Assembly (NCBI GenBank): GCA_964467315.1
Contig: CAYXSA010000002.1
Location: 1-64,000 of the forward strand
DNA: 64,000 nucleotides
Direction: 5' to 3'
Source of the DNA: JAAFIM01 sp964467315
GTDB lineage: Bacteria; Bacteroidota; Bacteroidia; Chitinophagales; Saprospiraceae
Numbering within the stretch: position 1 is the first letter of the stretch; each line of letters begins with the position of its first letter. The position numbers and the translations under genes were made by a program. This document shows positions 1 through 8,503 of the stretch, one piece after another. The notes beneath the pieces were generated by a model, which was not told where the DNA came from, made no database searches, and saw only the letters and a list, made by a program, of their open reading frames with translations.

Positions 1-2
1 AA

Positions 3-90
3 GCGTGAGGGATATGTAGAGCCGTAGCATGCTACGGCTCAAATAGCCCGACCGCCCGACCTTTAAGGAGGGCGGGCACGCCCAAAAAAA
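3..90 (+). repeat. Family A structured repeat, copy 1
   Basis: Reference copy of the family. Box 1 GCGTGAGGGATA, then a perfect 22-bp palindrome with half-site GAGCCGTAGCA, box 2 ATAGCCCGACC, a second hairpin with arms CGCCC and GGGCG, then CACGCCC and an A7 run. GCGTG at the start pairs with CACGC at the end (stem P1). GGGATA pairs with TAGCCC apart from one conserved A-G mismatch (stem P2). The A-run end faces the queE promoter 28 bp away. Confidence 0.9.
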
Positions 91-117
91 CGCAGCCCAA
101 AATCTAAGAAAACGCCC

Positions 118-125
118 TATCTTTG
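118..125 (+). promoter_or_regulatory. -7 promoter box TATCTTTG for queE
   Basis: Exact match to the Bacteroidota TAnnTTTG box, 18 bp before the ATG at 144. No clear -33 TTG box is visible. Its position excludes the TTG at 123 as a start codon. Confidence 0.7.
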
Positions 126-143
126 CGGCAAAAAAGAAAAAAC

Positions 144-920
144 ATGAACCCGACGACGACACAGGAGCGCGAGATGTTGGCAGTGAGCGAGTATTTTTAC
201 TCCCTGCAAGGGGAGGGGCGCACGATGGGGGTGCCTGCGATTTTTTTGCGCCTGACGGGCTGCAATCTGATTTGTGGCGGGCAGGGCGCGCAGAAAGATG
301 GCGTTTTGCGCGACGGGGCAACTTGGATTTGCGATACGATGGCGGTCTGGATGCGGGGCGAAAGCTACGACTTTGCCGATTTGCTCCAAATTTTGGAAGA
401 AAAGGTAGATTTTTTGCGGCGCTTGCGTGCGGGCGTGCATCTGGTCGTAACGGGCGGCGAACCGCTTTTGCAGCAGGCGCGCTTGCTGGCTTTTTTGCAA
501 TTTTTGGAAGAAAAATACGCATTGCGCCCGATAGTCGAGATTGAAACCAATGCGACGGTGCTGCCAATGGCGGATTTGGACGAGCGCGTGCATTATTGGA
601 ACGTATCGCCCAAGCTCTCCAATAGCGGTATGCCCGAACAGCGCCGTCGGCTTGTGGAGGTCATGCACTGGTTTTCTGAAAATCCGAAAACGATGCTCAA
701 ATTTGTGTTGCGCACAGTGGTAGATTGGGCGGAAATCGAGCGCGAATGGGTACAAGAAGGCTTGGCAAAACGCTCGCAAATTGTCCTCATGCCCGCCGCC
801 GCCGAGCGCGAAGACCTCCAAACGCTCTTGGAAACTATCGCCCAAATCTGCATACGCGAGCAGGTACGCATGTCGAGCCGCCTACACATCGAAATCTGGA
901 ATCAGAAAACGGGAGTTTAA
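144..920 (+). CDS. queE: 7-carboxy-7-deazaguanine synthase QueE (radical SAM)
   Basis: Radical SAM enzyme of 258 residues that would convert 6-carboxy-tetrahydropterin to 7-carboxy-7-deazaguanine on the queuosine route. The N-terminal EYFYSLQGEG motif, the TGGEP motif near residue 104 and the overall size fit QueE. The putative cluster cysteines are C40, C44 and C63 (CNLIC, then WICDT), a spacing of CX3CX18C instead of the usual compact set. I recall this longer insert in other Bacteroidota QueE proteins. ATG 144 is chosen because a longer TTG start at 123 lies inside the promoter box. No other queuosine gene is in the window, so the assignment rests on the protein alone. Confidence 0.8.
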   Translation: MNPTTTQEREMLAVSEYFYSLQGEGRTMGVPAIFLRLTGCNLICGGQGAQKDGVLRDGATWICDTMAVWMRGESYDFADLLQILEEKVDFLRRLRAGVHLVVTGGEPLLQQARLLAFLQFLEEKYALRPIVEIETNATVLPMADLDERVHYWNVSPKLSNSGMPEQRRRLVEVMHWFSENPKTMLKFVLRTVVDWAEIEREWVQEGLAKRSQIVLMPAAAEREDLQTLLETIAQICIREQVRMSSRLHIEIWNQKTGV

Positions 921-1177
921 AGTTTGCGTTTATTTAATATGAAAAATGCAACATTTGCGCAAATTTACTCGTTGACCCGCTGTAATACAGCGGCAACAAA
1001 ATGACTTAAAACGGACTTTAGGTAAATTTAATTCTAAAAAAATTTGTCTGCCTGAAATAAAGTTTGTTTTTTGCGAAACAAAGCCTTATTATTATAGTGT
1101 GGTATGATATTGCGGAGTAAGCTACGAACAAACAGAACCAACGGCTATTGGCTCATCACTCAACAAATCGGCTGACT
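921..1177. other. AT-rich intergenic region without recognised gene
   Basis: The 257 bp between queE and the OmpA gene are AT-rich. They contain none of the family A, B or heptamer repeats found in most other gaps. I see no convincing promoter box or ORF. A short hairpin CCGCTG/CAGCGG lies near 975-995. Confidence 0.4.
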
Positions 1178-2374
1178 ATGAGTAATCTTTCCTCTCTCTA
1201 CTTGCGCTTTTGCGGCATCTTTGTTTTGTGGCTCGCTGCGAGTGTACCACAAATGGCTCAAGCCAATGACAATTTTAGCGACTTCTTGCCTAAATACCGC
1301 AAGTTCAAATCGCATTATCAGATAGACCAAATCGAGTACCGCGATAAGCGCACGATAATCTACTTTCGCCATATCGTCCAAGAAACGGGAACTATCTTTT
1401 TCTATGGCTCCTCGCACCCAAATTCTTGGTATCTGCGCACACCACCGCGCATGAAGGGCTTGGAAATTCAGTTTAAGATGCTCGAAATGCGCGACATACG
1501 CGTCAATGGGCAGACGAAAATCGAAACCCTTACGCATGTCCCCGAAGTCGATTACGAAGCCAAACGCGGCGATGTCATCACTTACGAAATACACTTCGTG
1601 CGCATTCCCAATTATATCCGCATGGTCGATATGATAGAAGGCGAAAACGGCGACTTGGACGAAGAGAAGCAAAATTGCTTTGACATCATGGTCAAAACCA
1701 AAGATAGCCCCCTGCTCGGCTCGCCCGAAAATAGCGACGCTATCGCCAACCGTTTCGACCAGTCTTTCAATTATGCCCAGCCCAAAACCACAGGCGGCTC
1801 CGAAACCAACCCCAATATCTCGACAGCCGAAAAAGAAGCCCAGCGCGCCAAATACAAAAATCTGCTTAGCGAGCAAGACAATTCCGAGCCCATCGACTAT
1901 ATGCCCAAAGCGCTCTCCCGCGTGGAAGACATACAATGCCGCGAGCGCGTAATTTTGCCCGATGTAAAATTCCGCGATAACCAACTCAGCTTCGATGGAC
2001 GCGTGAAAGCCATACAAAACATCAAGATTATCGCCGACTACATGAACGCCTACCCTCAATCTATCGTTCGCCTACACGGGCATACCGATATCATGGGCGA
2101 CGAATATAAAAATCTCGAACTCTCCAAAGAGCGGGCTATGGCTGTAAAACGCGAGCTTATCATTATGGGCATCGACTACGATAGGGTAGAGATATATTTT
2201 TACGGCGGCAAACAGCCACTTAAAGAATTTGCTAGCGGAGGCGATAACAATCGCCGCGTAGAAATCGAAGCCATCTGCACTCCCAAAACAGCCGAAAACA
2301 AAACCGCTCCCGAAAACAAAGACACGCCACCCGCCCCCAATAATGGGCCTCAAGTCTCCGTAAAAGAGAAATAA
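1178..2374 (+). CDS. OmpA-family outer membrane protein
   Basis: Protein of 398 residues with a signal peptide (hydrophobic run LYLRFCGIFVLWLAASVP, cleavage near AQA-NDN) and a C-terminal OmpA-like peptidoglycan-binding domain, roughly residues 265-370. That domain carries LHGHTDIMGDEYKNLELSKERA and the terminal NNRRVEI signature. The middle region, about residues 35-260, is not recognised. Family knowledge suggests it tethers the outer membrane to peptidoglycan. ATG 1178 gives a clean signal peptide, whereas the upstream TTG at 1148 would add ten polar residues. The tail after the domain is rich in Pro, Lys and Glu. Confidence 0.8.
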   Translation: MSNLSSLYLRFCGIFVLWLAASVPQMAQANDNFSDFLPKYRKFKSHYQIDQIEYRDKRTIIYFRHIVQETGTIFFYGSSHPNSWYLRTPPRMKGLEIQFKMLEMRDIRVNGQTKIETLTHVPEVDYEAKRGDVITYEIHFVRIPNYIRMVDMIEGENGDLDEEKQNCFDIMVKTKDSPLLGSPENSDAIANRFDQSFNYAQPKTTGGSETNPNISTAEKEAQRAKYKNLLSEQDNSEPIDYMPKALSRVEDIQCRERVILPDVKFRDNQLSFDGRVKAIQNIKIIADYMNAYPQSIVRLHGHTDIMGDEYKNLELSKERAMAVKRELIIMGIDYDRVEIYFYGGKQPLKEFASGGDNNRRVEIEAICTPKTAENKTAPENKDTPPAPNNGPQVSVKEK

Positions 2375-2450
2375 ACCAGCGCAAAAAAAGTTTTTCGCAA
2401 TTTTTTGAAAAATAATTGCCGAAAAACTTGCACAGGTAAAGAACTTATCT

Positions 2451-2458
2451 GACCTTTG
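2451..2458 (+). promoter_or_regulatory. Weak -7 box GACCTTTG for tRNA-Leu
   Basis: One mismatch to TAnnTTTG, with a TTG 20 bp upstream matching the Bacteroidota -33 position. It lies 44 bp before the tRNA. Confidence 0.45.
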
Positions 2459-2502
2459 CATCGTTGAAAAAATATCAACAGTTCTACCTAAAAAACAAAG
2501 CT

Positions 2503-2586
2503 GCCCAGGTGGCGAAACTGGTAGACGCACTACTTTGAGGTGGTAGCGCCCGCAAGGGTGTGCAAGTTCGAATCTTGTCCTGGGCA
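2503..2586 (+). tRNA. tRNA-Leu (anticodon GAG)
   Basis: Class II tRNA of 84 nt. The acceptor stem GCCCAGG pairs with CCTGGGC, and the discriminator base is A. The D arm is closed by GCG/CGC, the anticodon stem CTACT/GGTAG encloses the loop TTGAGGT (anticodon GAG, reading CUC and CUU), and the variable arm is long. The T-arm is GCAAG-TTCGAAT-CTTGT. CCA is not encoded, since the sequence continues ACCCC. Confidence 0.96.
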
Positions 2587-2599
2587 CCCCAAAAAACGA

Positions 2600-2645
2600 A
2601 AACGTGCTGATGCGTACTAAACTACGCCATCAGCACGTTTTTTTT
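2600..2645 (+). terminator. Rho-independent terminator after tRNA-Leu
   Basis: Long hairpin AACGTGCTGATG/CATCAGCACGTT with an inner CGTA/TACG stem, followed by a run of T residues. It separates the tRNA from gldB. Confidence 0.88.
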
Positions 2646-2685
2646 ATGCCATAATTTTTCCTTCCAATCCTTTTTTTCTACTCCC

Positions 2686-3756
2686 ATGCTTCGCATTCCC
2701 CTTTTTTGCTTGCTTTCGCTGCTGCTGTTTTCTTCCTGCGGCGGAGAGCCAATTTGCACAGGCGATAACGGCGCTCGCTACCAACCCGACTTGTCGGGTA
2801 CGCCCGCGCCCAAACTCGCCCTTGTGCGCTTCGACCAAATTTTGCGCAGTATAGATACCGCCAATTTGCAGGCAGAAACCGAAAAAATCAAAGCCGCCCA
2901 TGCCGAATTTGCGCCCCTGTTCCTGCGCAGTATCATCGCCCCCGCCCAATCGGGCGAGGATAGCGAATCCTTGCGCGAATTTTTGCAATTTCCCGATACG
3001 CGCCTGCTTTTGGATACCATTCAGCAGGTTTTTGCCGACTTTTCGCCCTATCAAAAACAGATAGAAAGCGTACTGCAGCTGCGCCAGTACTATTTTCCCG
3101 CCGATACGCAGCGCATCGATACGCTCTACACCTTCGCCTCTTTGTACAATTACGGCTACGGCACCTTTGAAAATCATCTTGTCGTCGGTTTGGACTATTT
3201 TCTCGGCGAGCAGCATTTTATTTACTCGCTCATACCCAATCTCTCCCCGCAGTACATACGCCGCACGCTCACGCCCGCACACCTCACGCGCTCCGTCGCT
3301 TACGCGCTGGCGAGCGACCTCGTCGAGCGCAACGCCAAACGCAGCGGCAATAAAATGATAGATTATATGCTCTATGAGGGCAAAAAACTTTATCTCACCT
3401 CTATGCTGCTGCCCGCCGCGCCCGATAGCATCGTTTTCGGCTTTTCGCGCGCCCAAATGGAGCATTGCGTCTGCGGCGAGCGCGGTCTGTACGACCACTT
3501 AGTCAAGGAAAAGCTTTTTTACAGCGATAAATTCAACGATTTTCGCAAATATGTCGAACTCGGCCCCTTCAACCCAAGCAACGGACTTTATGGCAATTCC
3601 GCCTCTTGGCTCGGCTGCCGCATGATAGAGCAATACGTCGAAGCCGAGCGCCGCCAAAAGCCCGCAGGCGCTCCCAATGACGCAAATACGATGCAAAAAA
3701 TGTTGCGCGACGACAACGTACAAGCCTTTTTCAAACGCTATAAACCCCGACAATAA
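2686..3756 (+). CDS. gldB: Gliding motility lipoprotein GldB
   Basis: Lipoprotein of 356 residues with a signal peptide and lipobox LFSSC (acylated C18). The LVRFDQILRSID motif near residue 46, the central YFLGEQHFIYSLIPNLSPQY block, GNKMIDYMLYEGKKLY and the C-terminal SWLGCRMI region match my knowledge of the GldB family. In flavobacteria GldB is needed for gliding and type IX secretion-linked functions. No other gld gene is in the window. Its presence is the best lineage marker here. A family A repeat begins 10 bp after the stop. Confidence 0.85.
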   Translation: MLRIPLFCLLSLLLFSSCGGEPICTGDNGARYQPDLSGTPAPKLALVRFDQILRSIDTANLQAETEKIKAAHAEFAPLFLRSIIAPAQSGEDSESLREFLQFPDTRLLLDTIQQVFADFSPYQKQIESVLQLRQYYFPADTQRIDTLYTFASLYNYGYGTFENHLVVGLDYFLGEQHFIYSLIPNLSPQYIRRTLTPAHLTRSVAYALASDLVERNAKRSGNKMIDYMLYEGKKLYLTSMLLPAAPDSIVFGFSRAQMEHCVCGERGLYDHLVKEKLFYSDKFNDFRKYVELGPFNPSNGLYGNSASWLGCRMIEQYVEAERRQKPAGAPNDANTMQKMLRDDNVQAFFKRYKPRQ

Positions 3757-3765
3757 AAAGGGGCG

Positions 3766-3880
3766 TTTTTTTTGGGCGTGCCCGCTGCTCCCCGCGCCTA
3801 AGGGCGCTTAAAGGTCGCAGGGTCGGGCTATTCATTTTGAGCCGTAGTATGCTACGGCTCTACATTTCTATCCCTCACGC
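3766..3880 (-). repeat. Family A structured repeat, copy 2
   Basis: Reverse-oriented copy whose T-run end sits 10 bp after the gldB stop. The central palindrome has one mismatch (GTAGTATGCTAC). The P1 stem is GCGTG/CACGC. The second arm carries a GCGCC/GGCGC stem. A GC-rich head hairpin follows box 1 at 3884-3920. Confidence 0.85.
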
Positions 3881-3960
3881 AAATGCGCTGCGCCGCGCCA
3901 AAGGCGCGCGGCGCGTGCAGAGTATTATTTTGTGTTTTACATCATCTCATCTTATAGCTT

Positions 3961-5121
3961 ATGCCGCGCCTGATTTTATTGCTATTTATTTTTTGCGTAT
4001 TTACTCCAATTTTTTCTCAAAAGGATACTACGGTTTTCTTGAAATTGGGTAAAAGCACAGGATTTAGCCCAATTTCGGGAAAAATATACTGGGAATTAAG
4101 CGGTAGGAACTTGGGAATTGAGCCAATCTTACTGCACGACACAGCCATATACTTTCTGAAAACAGGATTTAGATGGACAATATAAAACAGCGTAAATATC
4201 CCCGAAAAAGTAAATAGCCTAATAGAAAGCAGTAGCAGATATTATATACTTCGTTATGAAAGCAATAAAACGGATTTGCTTACAAATGCTAATGGCTGGC
4301 GTTTTATTAGACTTCCCGAAGGATATGAATTAGATACAAATAATGGCTTGTGGGAAGGGGCTGTTTTTTTCGCAACATCTGCCGACAAAAATGGCAAATA
4401 TGCTTTATACACTTACCCGAATATAAAGAAATTAAGCGGCTTCGATTTTGTTCCTACAGTAAAAAGGGACACCATCGTAAGTTATGGTCAAAATTTCCAA
4501 CACTACATATATACAACGGAGCAATACTTTTTTTTCGAGGAAATAGGGTTCCCAAAGACGAAAAATAGTATACTCTGCCTTACAGATAGCGGCGGGCAAA
4601 AATACATATACACGCCAAAATCGAACACGCTGAAAAAATTCAGCAAAAAGCAAGAAAAAACCTATTTCAGATACGAAAATATGCAGCCCTTGCCCGATTA
4701 TAAAGCGTTCATTTTTCAGGTAGGCGATAAAAAGGGGCTTATCAGCTTTTTAGGGGAAGTGATATTGCCTGCTAAAGCTTTGGATATTCAGTATCAAAAG
4801 GTAAAGCCTTTGGATAGATATTCCGAAATGAAAGCTGGTGCATTGTTTATAAAAGAGGCGAAAAAAGGCGATGGCTATGCTTTGTATAGCTATCCTGATA
4901 TGCTAAGAAGAAGCGATTATTGTTTTAAGCCGCTGATGATAAAATCGGATACTATAAGAACCTTCGATCCTGATACGTTTAAGGATTTGCATATACCTGT
5001 TACCAACTATTATTTTTTTGAAAAGAATGACTTGGATTGGGAGCATACAGCGCCTTTATTTTTACGTCATTTGAATGGGGCGCTGTATGAATATAATCCA
5101 AAAACTAAAACCCTTAAATAA
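3961..5121 (+). pseudogene. Secreted WG-repeat-like protein split by an in-frame stop
   Basis: One open frame runs from ATG 3961 to the stop at 5119-5121, broken only by a TAA at 4183-4185. The two halves are in the same phase and the sequence between them is free of other stops. The N-terminus has a signal peptide (LILLLFIFCVFTPIFS). The second part contains two related segments, KYALYTYPN...YFFFEE and GYALYSYPD...YYFFEK, plus KKGLISFLGEVILPA, which resembles WG (KWG) repeats. The gene is noticeably richer in A and T than its neighbours, which suggests relaxed selection or transfer. Function is unknown. A sequencing error or a real nonsense mutation would look the same. Confidence 0.65.
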
Positions 5122-5203
5122 AATATAGCTTCTCGCTCTTTATTGGCGCTGATAAACACAAAGCAGGGTTCTTTATTTAAATACTTTACTTGCACTTTTT
5201 TCG

Positions 5204-5211
5204 TATATTTG
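5204..5211 (+). promoter_or_regulatory. -7 promoter box TATATTTG
   Basis: Exact TAnnTTTG match 32 bp before the ATG at 5243. Confidence 0.6.
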
Positions 5212-5242
5212 CGCATCACAAAATGCGAAAAAAAATAGCAAG

Positions 5243-5668
5243 ATGGCAAAAAATAAAACCACCGAAAACGAGGCAAGCGTAGAGGAATTTATACGCACAG
5301 CAGCAGGCAGCGAAGGCAGAGAAAAGGATAGTTTTGAGCTGCTGCGCATCATGCAGGAAGTCAGCGGAGAGCAGGCAAAAATGTGGGGCGCGAGCATCAT
5401 AGGCTTTGGGCGATATCGGTATAAGTACGCCAGCGGGCACGAGGGAGAAGCGCCACTTATTGGCTTTTCGCCCAGAAAAACAGAACTCAGCTTGCACGCA
5501 CTTTCTTACAACGAAGACCAAAGCGCCTTGCTCGAAGGCTTGGGCACGTTCAAAATGGGAAAATCTTGTATCTATATAAAAAAACTCGCCGATATCGACA
5601 GCGATAAATTGCGCCATTTGCTGCGCCATTCGATAGATTTTCTAAAACGGACATACCCCGAAAGATAG
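5243..5668 (+). CDS. DUF1801 (YdhG-like) domain protein
   Basis: Small soluble protein of 141 residues. The pattern EEFIRTAAG, MWGASIIGFGRYRYKYASGHEGEAPLIGFSPRKTELSL and the C-terminal CIYIKKLADID matches DUF1801 proteins, whose biochemical role is not established. It has no signal peptide or membrane segment. It stands alone with its own promoter box. A family A head hairpin and repeat follow the stop. Confidence 0.75.
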   Translation: MAKNKTTENEASVEEFIRTAAGSEGREKDSFELLRIMQEVSGEQAKMWGASIIGFGRYRYKYASGHEGEAPLIGFSPRKTELSLHALSYNEDQSALLEGLGTFKMGKSCIYIKKLADIDSDKLRHLLRHSIDFLKRTYPER

Positions 5669-5711
5669 GCTTTAGCCGCGCCCCGCCGCCCTTTGCGGCG
5701 TGGGCAAGTTT

Positions 5712-5801
5712 GCGTGAGGGATAGTAGAGCCGTAGCATGCTACGGCTCGGATAGCCCGACCGCCGCGCCCTTTTTGGCGCGGCGGGCACGCCCAAAAAAA
5801 A
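5712..5801 (+). repeat. Family A structured repeat, copy 3
   Basis: Canonical copy with the perfect 22-bp palindrome, P1 GCGTG/CACGC and a second arm of CCGCGCC and GGCGCGG around CTTTTT. It is preceded by a GC-rich head hairpin (GCCGC/GCGGC) at 5686-5700. Its A-run ends 54 bp before the M16 peptidase start. Confidence 0.88.
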
Positions 5802-5854
5802 GTGAAACGCGAAAAGCAAAAAAATTGCGACCTTGTGAAAAAAATTGACTATCA

Positions 5855-7105
5855 ATGATAAATTTTCATCGGAGCAGGCTGCCCAATGGGCTGCGCTTGC
5901 TGGTAAATATCGACCGCTCTACGCCTTTGGTAGCGGTTTGCTTGACGTATTTTGTGGGCACGCGCGACGAAGACGCAGCGCGCACGGGCTTTGCGCATTT
6001 GTTTGAGCATCTGATGTTTGGGGGCTCGCAAAATGCGCCCAATTTTGACGATTATGTGCAGCGGGCGGGCGGCGAAAACAATGCCTACACCAATCAGGAT
6101 ATGACGGTTTATTATCAAACCCTGCCCAGCGAAAATCTTGATGTGGCTTTGTGGCTCGAAGCCGACCGCATGAACGCGCTGACACTCAACAAAAAAGCGC
6201 TGGGCGTGCAGCGAAAAGTAGTCGTTGAAGAGTTTAAGGAAACCTGTCTGGGGGAGCCTTATGGCGATGTTTGGCATCATCTCGCGCCGCTGGTTTATAC
6301 GCAGCACCCTTACCAAGTGCCGACTATCGGCAAAGAAATTGCGCACATAGAAAAGGCAGAATTGAGCGATGTAAAGTCCTTTTTTGAGCGATTTTATGCG
6401 CCGAATAATGCCGTTTTGGTTGTCTCGGGCAATGTCGATCCGCAAACGGTAGCGGAGCGCGTACAGCACTATTTTGGCGACATCGCCCCCGCGCCCGACT
6501 ACGCACGCGTCTACCCCCAAGAGCCCGAACAAACCCAAGCCCGCCGAAAAACCTTACAGGCAGATGTACCCCTGAATGCCATTTATATCGCTTTCCCCTC
6601 GGCGGGCAGAGGCAGCGCCGATTATTATGCCGACTGCCTGCTTACGGATATTCTCGCCGAAGGCGAAGCCGCCCGACTTTATCAGCGCTTAGTGAAAACG
6701 CAGGCGCTTTTTTCGGAAATCGACGCATATACCACCGCAACAATAGACCCCGCTATGATTGTTATAGAAGGGAAATTGTCGGAAAATGTGAGCTTTGAAA
6801 CCGCAGAAGCCGCCATCTGGCAAGAATTGGAGCAGCTAAAAAACGAAGCCCTCGCCGAGCGCGAATGGGATAAACTCCAAAATCGGGTAGAAAATTCGCT
6901 GATTTTCTCCGAGCTTAGCCCCAGCACCAAAGCCGCCAATCTGGGCTTTTACGAACTCCTGCAAGGCGCTGAAGGCATCAACGAAGAAACAGCAGCCTAC
7001 CGCGCCGTCAGCGCCCAAAGGCTGCAAAGCCGCGCACAGGCTATATTTCGCCCCGAACGCAGCAATACCCTGCTTTATGAAGCGAAGGAAGCAGAAAAAA
7101 ACTAA
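5855..7105 (+). CDS. M16 family zinc metallopeptidase
   Basis: Protein of 416 residues with the inverted zinc motif HLFEH (H48, E51, H52). The expected third zinc ligand, E125, lies in the following VVVEEFKE. This marks an M16 (pitrilysin/insulinase superfamily) peptidase of the short one-subunit type. No signal peptide is seen, so a cytoplasmic location is inferred. Many Bacteroidota carry such genes in pairs, with a second subunit lacking zinc ligands, but no partner is adjacent here. The ATG at 5855 begins MINFHRSRLPNGL, a typical M16 N-terminus. Confidence 0.85.
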   Translation: MINFHRSRLPNGLRLLVNIDRSTPLVAVCLTYFVGTRDEDAARTGFAHLFEHLMFGGSQNAPNFDDYVQRAGGENNAYTNQDMTVYYQTLPSENLDVALWLEADRMNALTLNKKALGVQRKVVVEEFKETCLGEPYGDVWHHLAPLVYTQHPYQVPTIGKEIAHIEKAELSDVKSFFERFYAPNNAVLVVSGNVDPQTVAERVQHYFGDIAPAPDYARVYPQEPEQTQARRKTLQADVPLNAIYIAFPSAGRGSADYYADCLLTDILAEGEAARLYQRLVKTQALFSEIDAYTTATIDPAMIVIEGKLSENVSFETAEAAIWQELEQLKNEALAEREWDKLQNRVENSLIFSELSPSTKAANLGFYELLQGAEGINEETAAYRAVSAQRLQSRAQAIFRPERSNTLLYEAKEAEKN

Positions 7106-7149
7106 TTTTTTTTGCAACAAACATTCAATTTTTTTATTATTATTGCTCT

Positions 7150-8259
7150 ATGATACGCAACGCCTGCCTATTGATTGCCTTTTTTGTCGCAGCCTATACG
7201 CAGGCGCAAGCGCAGGAAGGCATAAAATTTTTCGAGGGAACTTGGAAAGAAGCGCTCGAAGAAGCCAGCAAACAGCGCAAAATGCTCTTTGTCGATGCCT
7301 ATGCCGTTTGGTGCGGACCCTGCCAACGCATGGCTAAAGAAGTATTCACCCAAAAGGAAGTCGGCGACTTCTACAACAAACATTTTATCAACGTCAAACT
7401 CGATATGGAAAAGGGCGACGGGGTACAATTTGGACAAAAATACCAAGTTAGCTCCTATCCGACCCTGCTGTTTATCGACGAAAAAGGCGAAATCGTGCAG
7501 GTTTTCAAAGGCTCACGCCCCGCCGACCAGTTCATAAACTTGGGCAAAGGCGTGATAAATAGCGTCGATAAATCCACCGACTACGAAGAAAAATACCAAT
7601 CGGGCGAGCGCGAAGCGGCTTTTTTGCGCTCCTACGCCTATCAACTGCTCACCCAAAACAAACCCGCGCTAAAAATCGCCAACGAATACCTGCGCACGCA
7701 GTCGGATTTGACGGCGGAAAGCAATTTGGAATTTATTTTCGACTTCTGCGTAGAGGCAGACTCCCGCCTCTTTGATTTGCTGCTCCAAAACAAACCGCAT
7801 TACGCCAAAACCCAAAGCGAAGAGGCTTGGAAGCGCAAAATCGAAACCGCCTGCAACGCCACCGTGCGCAAATCGGTAGAGTTTGCCGCGCCCGACCTGC
7901 TCAAAGAAGCCAAAAACGCCATGCGCAAAGCCCTGCCCGCCTACGCCGCAGAGTATGCCATGAAAGCCGATATGCAGTACTATTTCGAGAAAAGCGAGCA
8001 CACGCCTTTCACCAAAGCCACCGACAAGTATCTAAAAAAATACGCATGGCGCAATGCCGCCGAACTCAACAAGCAAGCCGCCTTTTTCGCCCAGTATGTC
8101 CAAGACCCCGCCGCCTTGCGTGTAGCCGAAAAATGGGCAAAACAAGCTATTACGCTCGAAGAAAAACGCGAATACCTGATGACCTACGTTTTTTTGCTCC
8201 AAACCAACGGCAAAGAAGAAGAAGCCAAAAAGATGCAGCAAAAAATGAGTGAAAAGTGA
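7150..8259 (+). CDS. Secreted thioredoxin-fold protein with CGPC motif
   Basis: Protein of 369 residues with a signal peptide (residues 1-22, ending AQAQ) and a thioredoxin-like domain at about 25-135. The active-site motif is WCGPC (C55, C58) and the cis-proline segment is SSYPTLLF. The C-terminal 230 residues are mostly helical and not recognised. It probably acts in the periplasm as a reductase or isomerase. It is followed by a paralogue of similar layout at 8504, separated only by a family A repeat and a heptamer array, which suggests tandem duplication. Confidence 0.82.
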   Translation: MIRNACLLIAFFVAAYTQAQAQEGIKFFEGTWKEALEEASKQRKMLFVDAYAVWCGPCQRMAKEVFTQKEVGDFYNKHFINVKLDMEKGDGVQFGQKYQVSSYPTLLFIDEKGEIVQVFKGSRPADQFINLGKGVINSVDKSTDYEEKYQSGEREAAFLRSYAYQLLTQNKPALKIANEYLRTQSDLTAESNLEFIFDFCVEADSRLFDLLLQNKPHYAKTQSEEAWKRKIETACNATVRKSVEFAAPDLLKEAKNAMRKALPAYAAEYAMKADMQYYFEKSEHTPFTKATDKYLKKYAWRNAAELNKQAAFFAQYVQDPAALRVAEKWAKQAITLEEKREYLMTYVFLLQTNGKEEEAKKMQQKMSEK

Positions 8260-8262
8260 AAA

Positions 8263-8426
8263 GGGCGTGCCCCCGCTCCCCCGCCTGCCGCAAAGGGCGG
8301 CAGGCGGAGCCGTAGCACGGCGTGCCTTCGGCACTTGTGCCATGCTACGGCTCTACGGGTCGCAGGGTCGGGCTATCCGCTCCAGCCCTTCGCTACGCTG
8401 CGGGCTTCCGCTTCTATCCCTCACGC
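8263..8426 (-). repeat. Family A structured repeat, copy 4 (long, nested hairpins)
   Basis: Reverse copy of about 164 bp, 4 bp after the thioredoxin gene stop. The second arm contains a nested module that also occurs in the copies at 11055, 36568, 42469 and 63516: a GCACGGCGTGC/GCACTTGTGC hairpin inside GCCGTAGC/GCTACGGC. The first hairpin is a GAAGCCCGC/GCGGGCT-type cassette rather than the common palindrome. The T-run is absent. Confidence 0.8.
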
Positions 8427-8456
8427 AATTTTAATAAAGCTTTTTGCTAAGCGACG

Positions 8457-8500
8457 TACCTACTACTTACTACCTACTACCTACTACCTACTACCACCTA
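8457..8500 (+). repeat. Heptanucleotide array (CTACCTA)n
   Basis: About six units with a strict 7-bp period ending 4 bp before the ATG at 8504. It is translatable only if the upstream TTG at 8444 is used, giving a low-complexity Tyr/Leu/Thr/Pro leader. I treat it as untranslated. Confidence 0.85.
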
Positions 8501-8503
8501 ACT

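Noticed and set aside
123..143. TTG start at 123 for queE, and similar early starts at 10066 and 51660
   Set aside because: These TTG codons are part of TAnnTTTG promoter boxes. Start sites would lie downstream of them.
1160..2059. Long antisense ORFs opposite real genes (for example 1160-2059, 2644-3498, 13050-13973, 39888-41048, 35593-36474)
   Set aside because: They are by-products of moderate GC codon use in the strong genes on the other strand and show no recognisable domains or promoters.
8444..8503. N-terminal extension of the second thioredoxin gene
   Set aside because: It translates a 7-bp tandem array and would hide the signal peptide that begins at ATG 8504.
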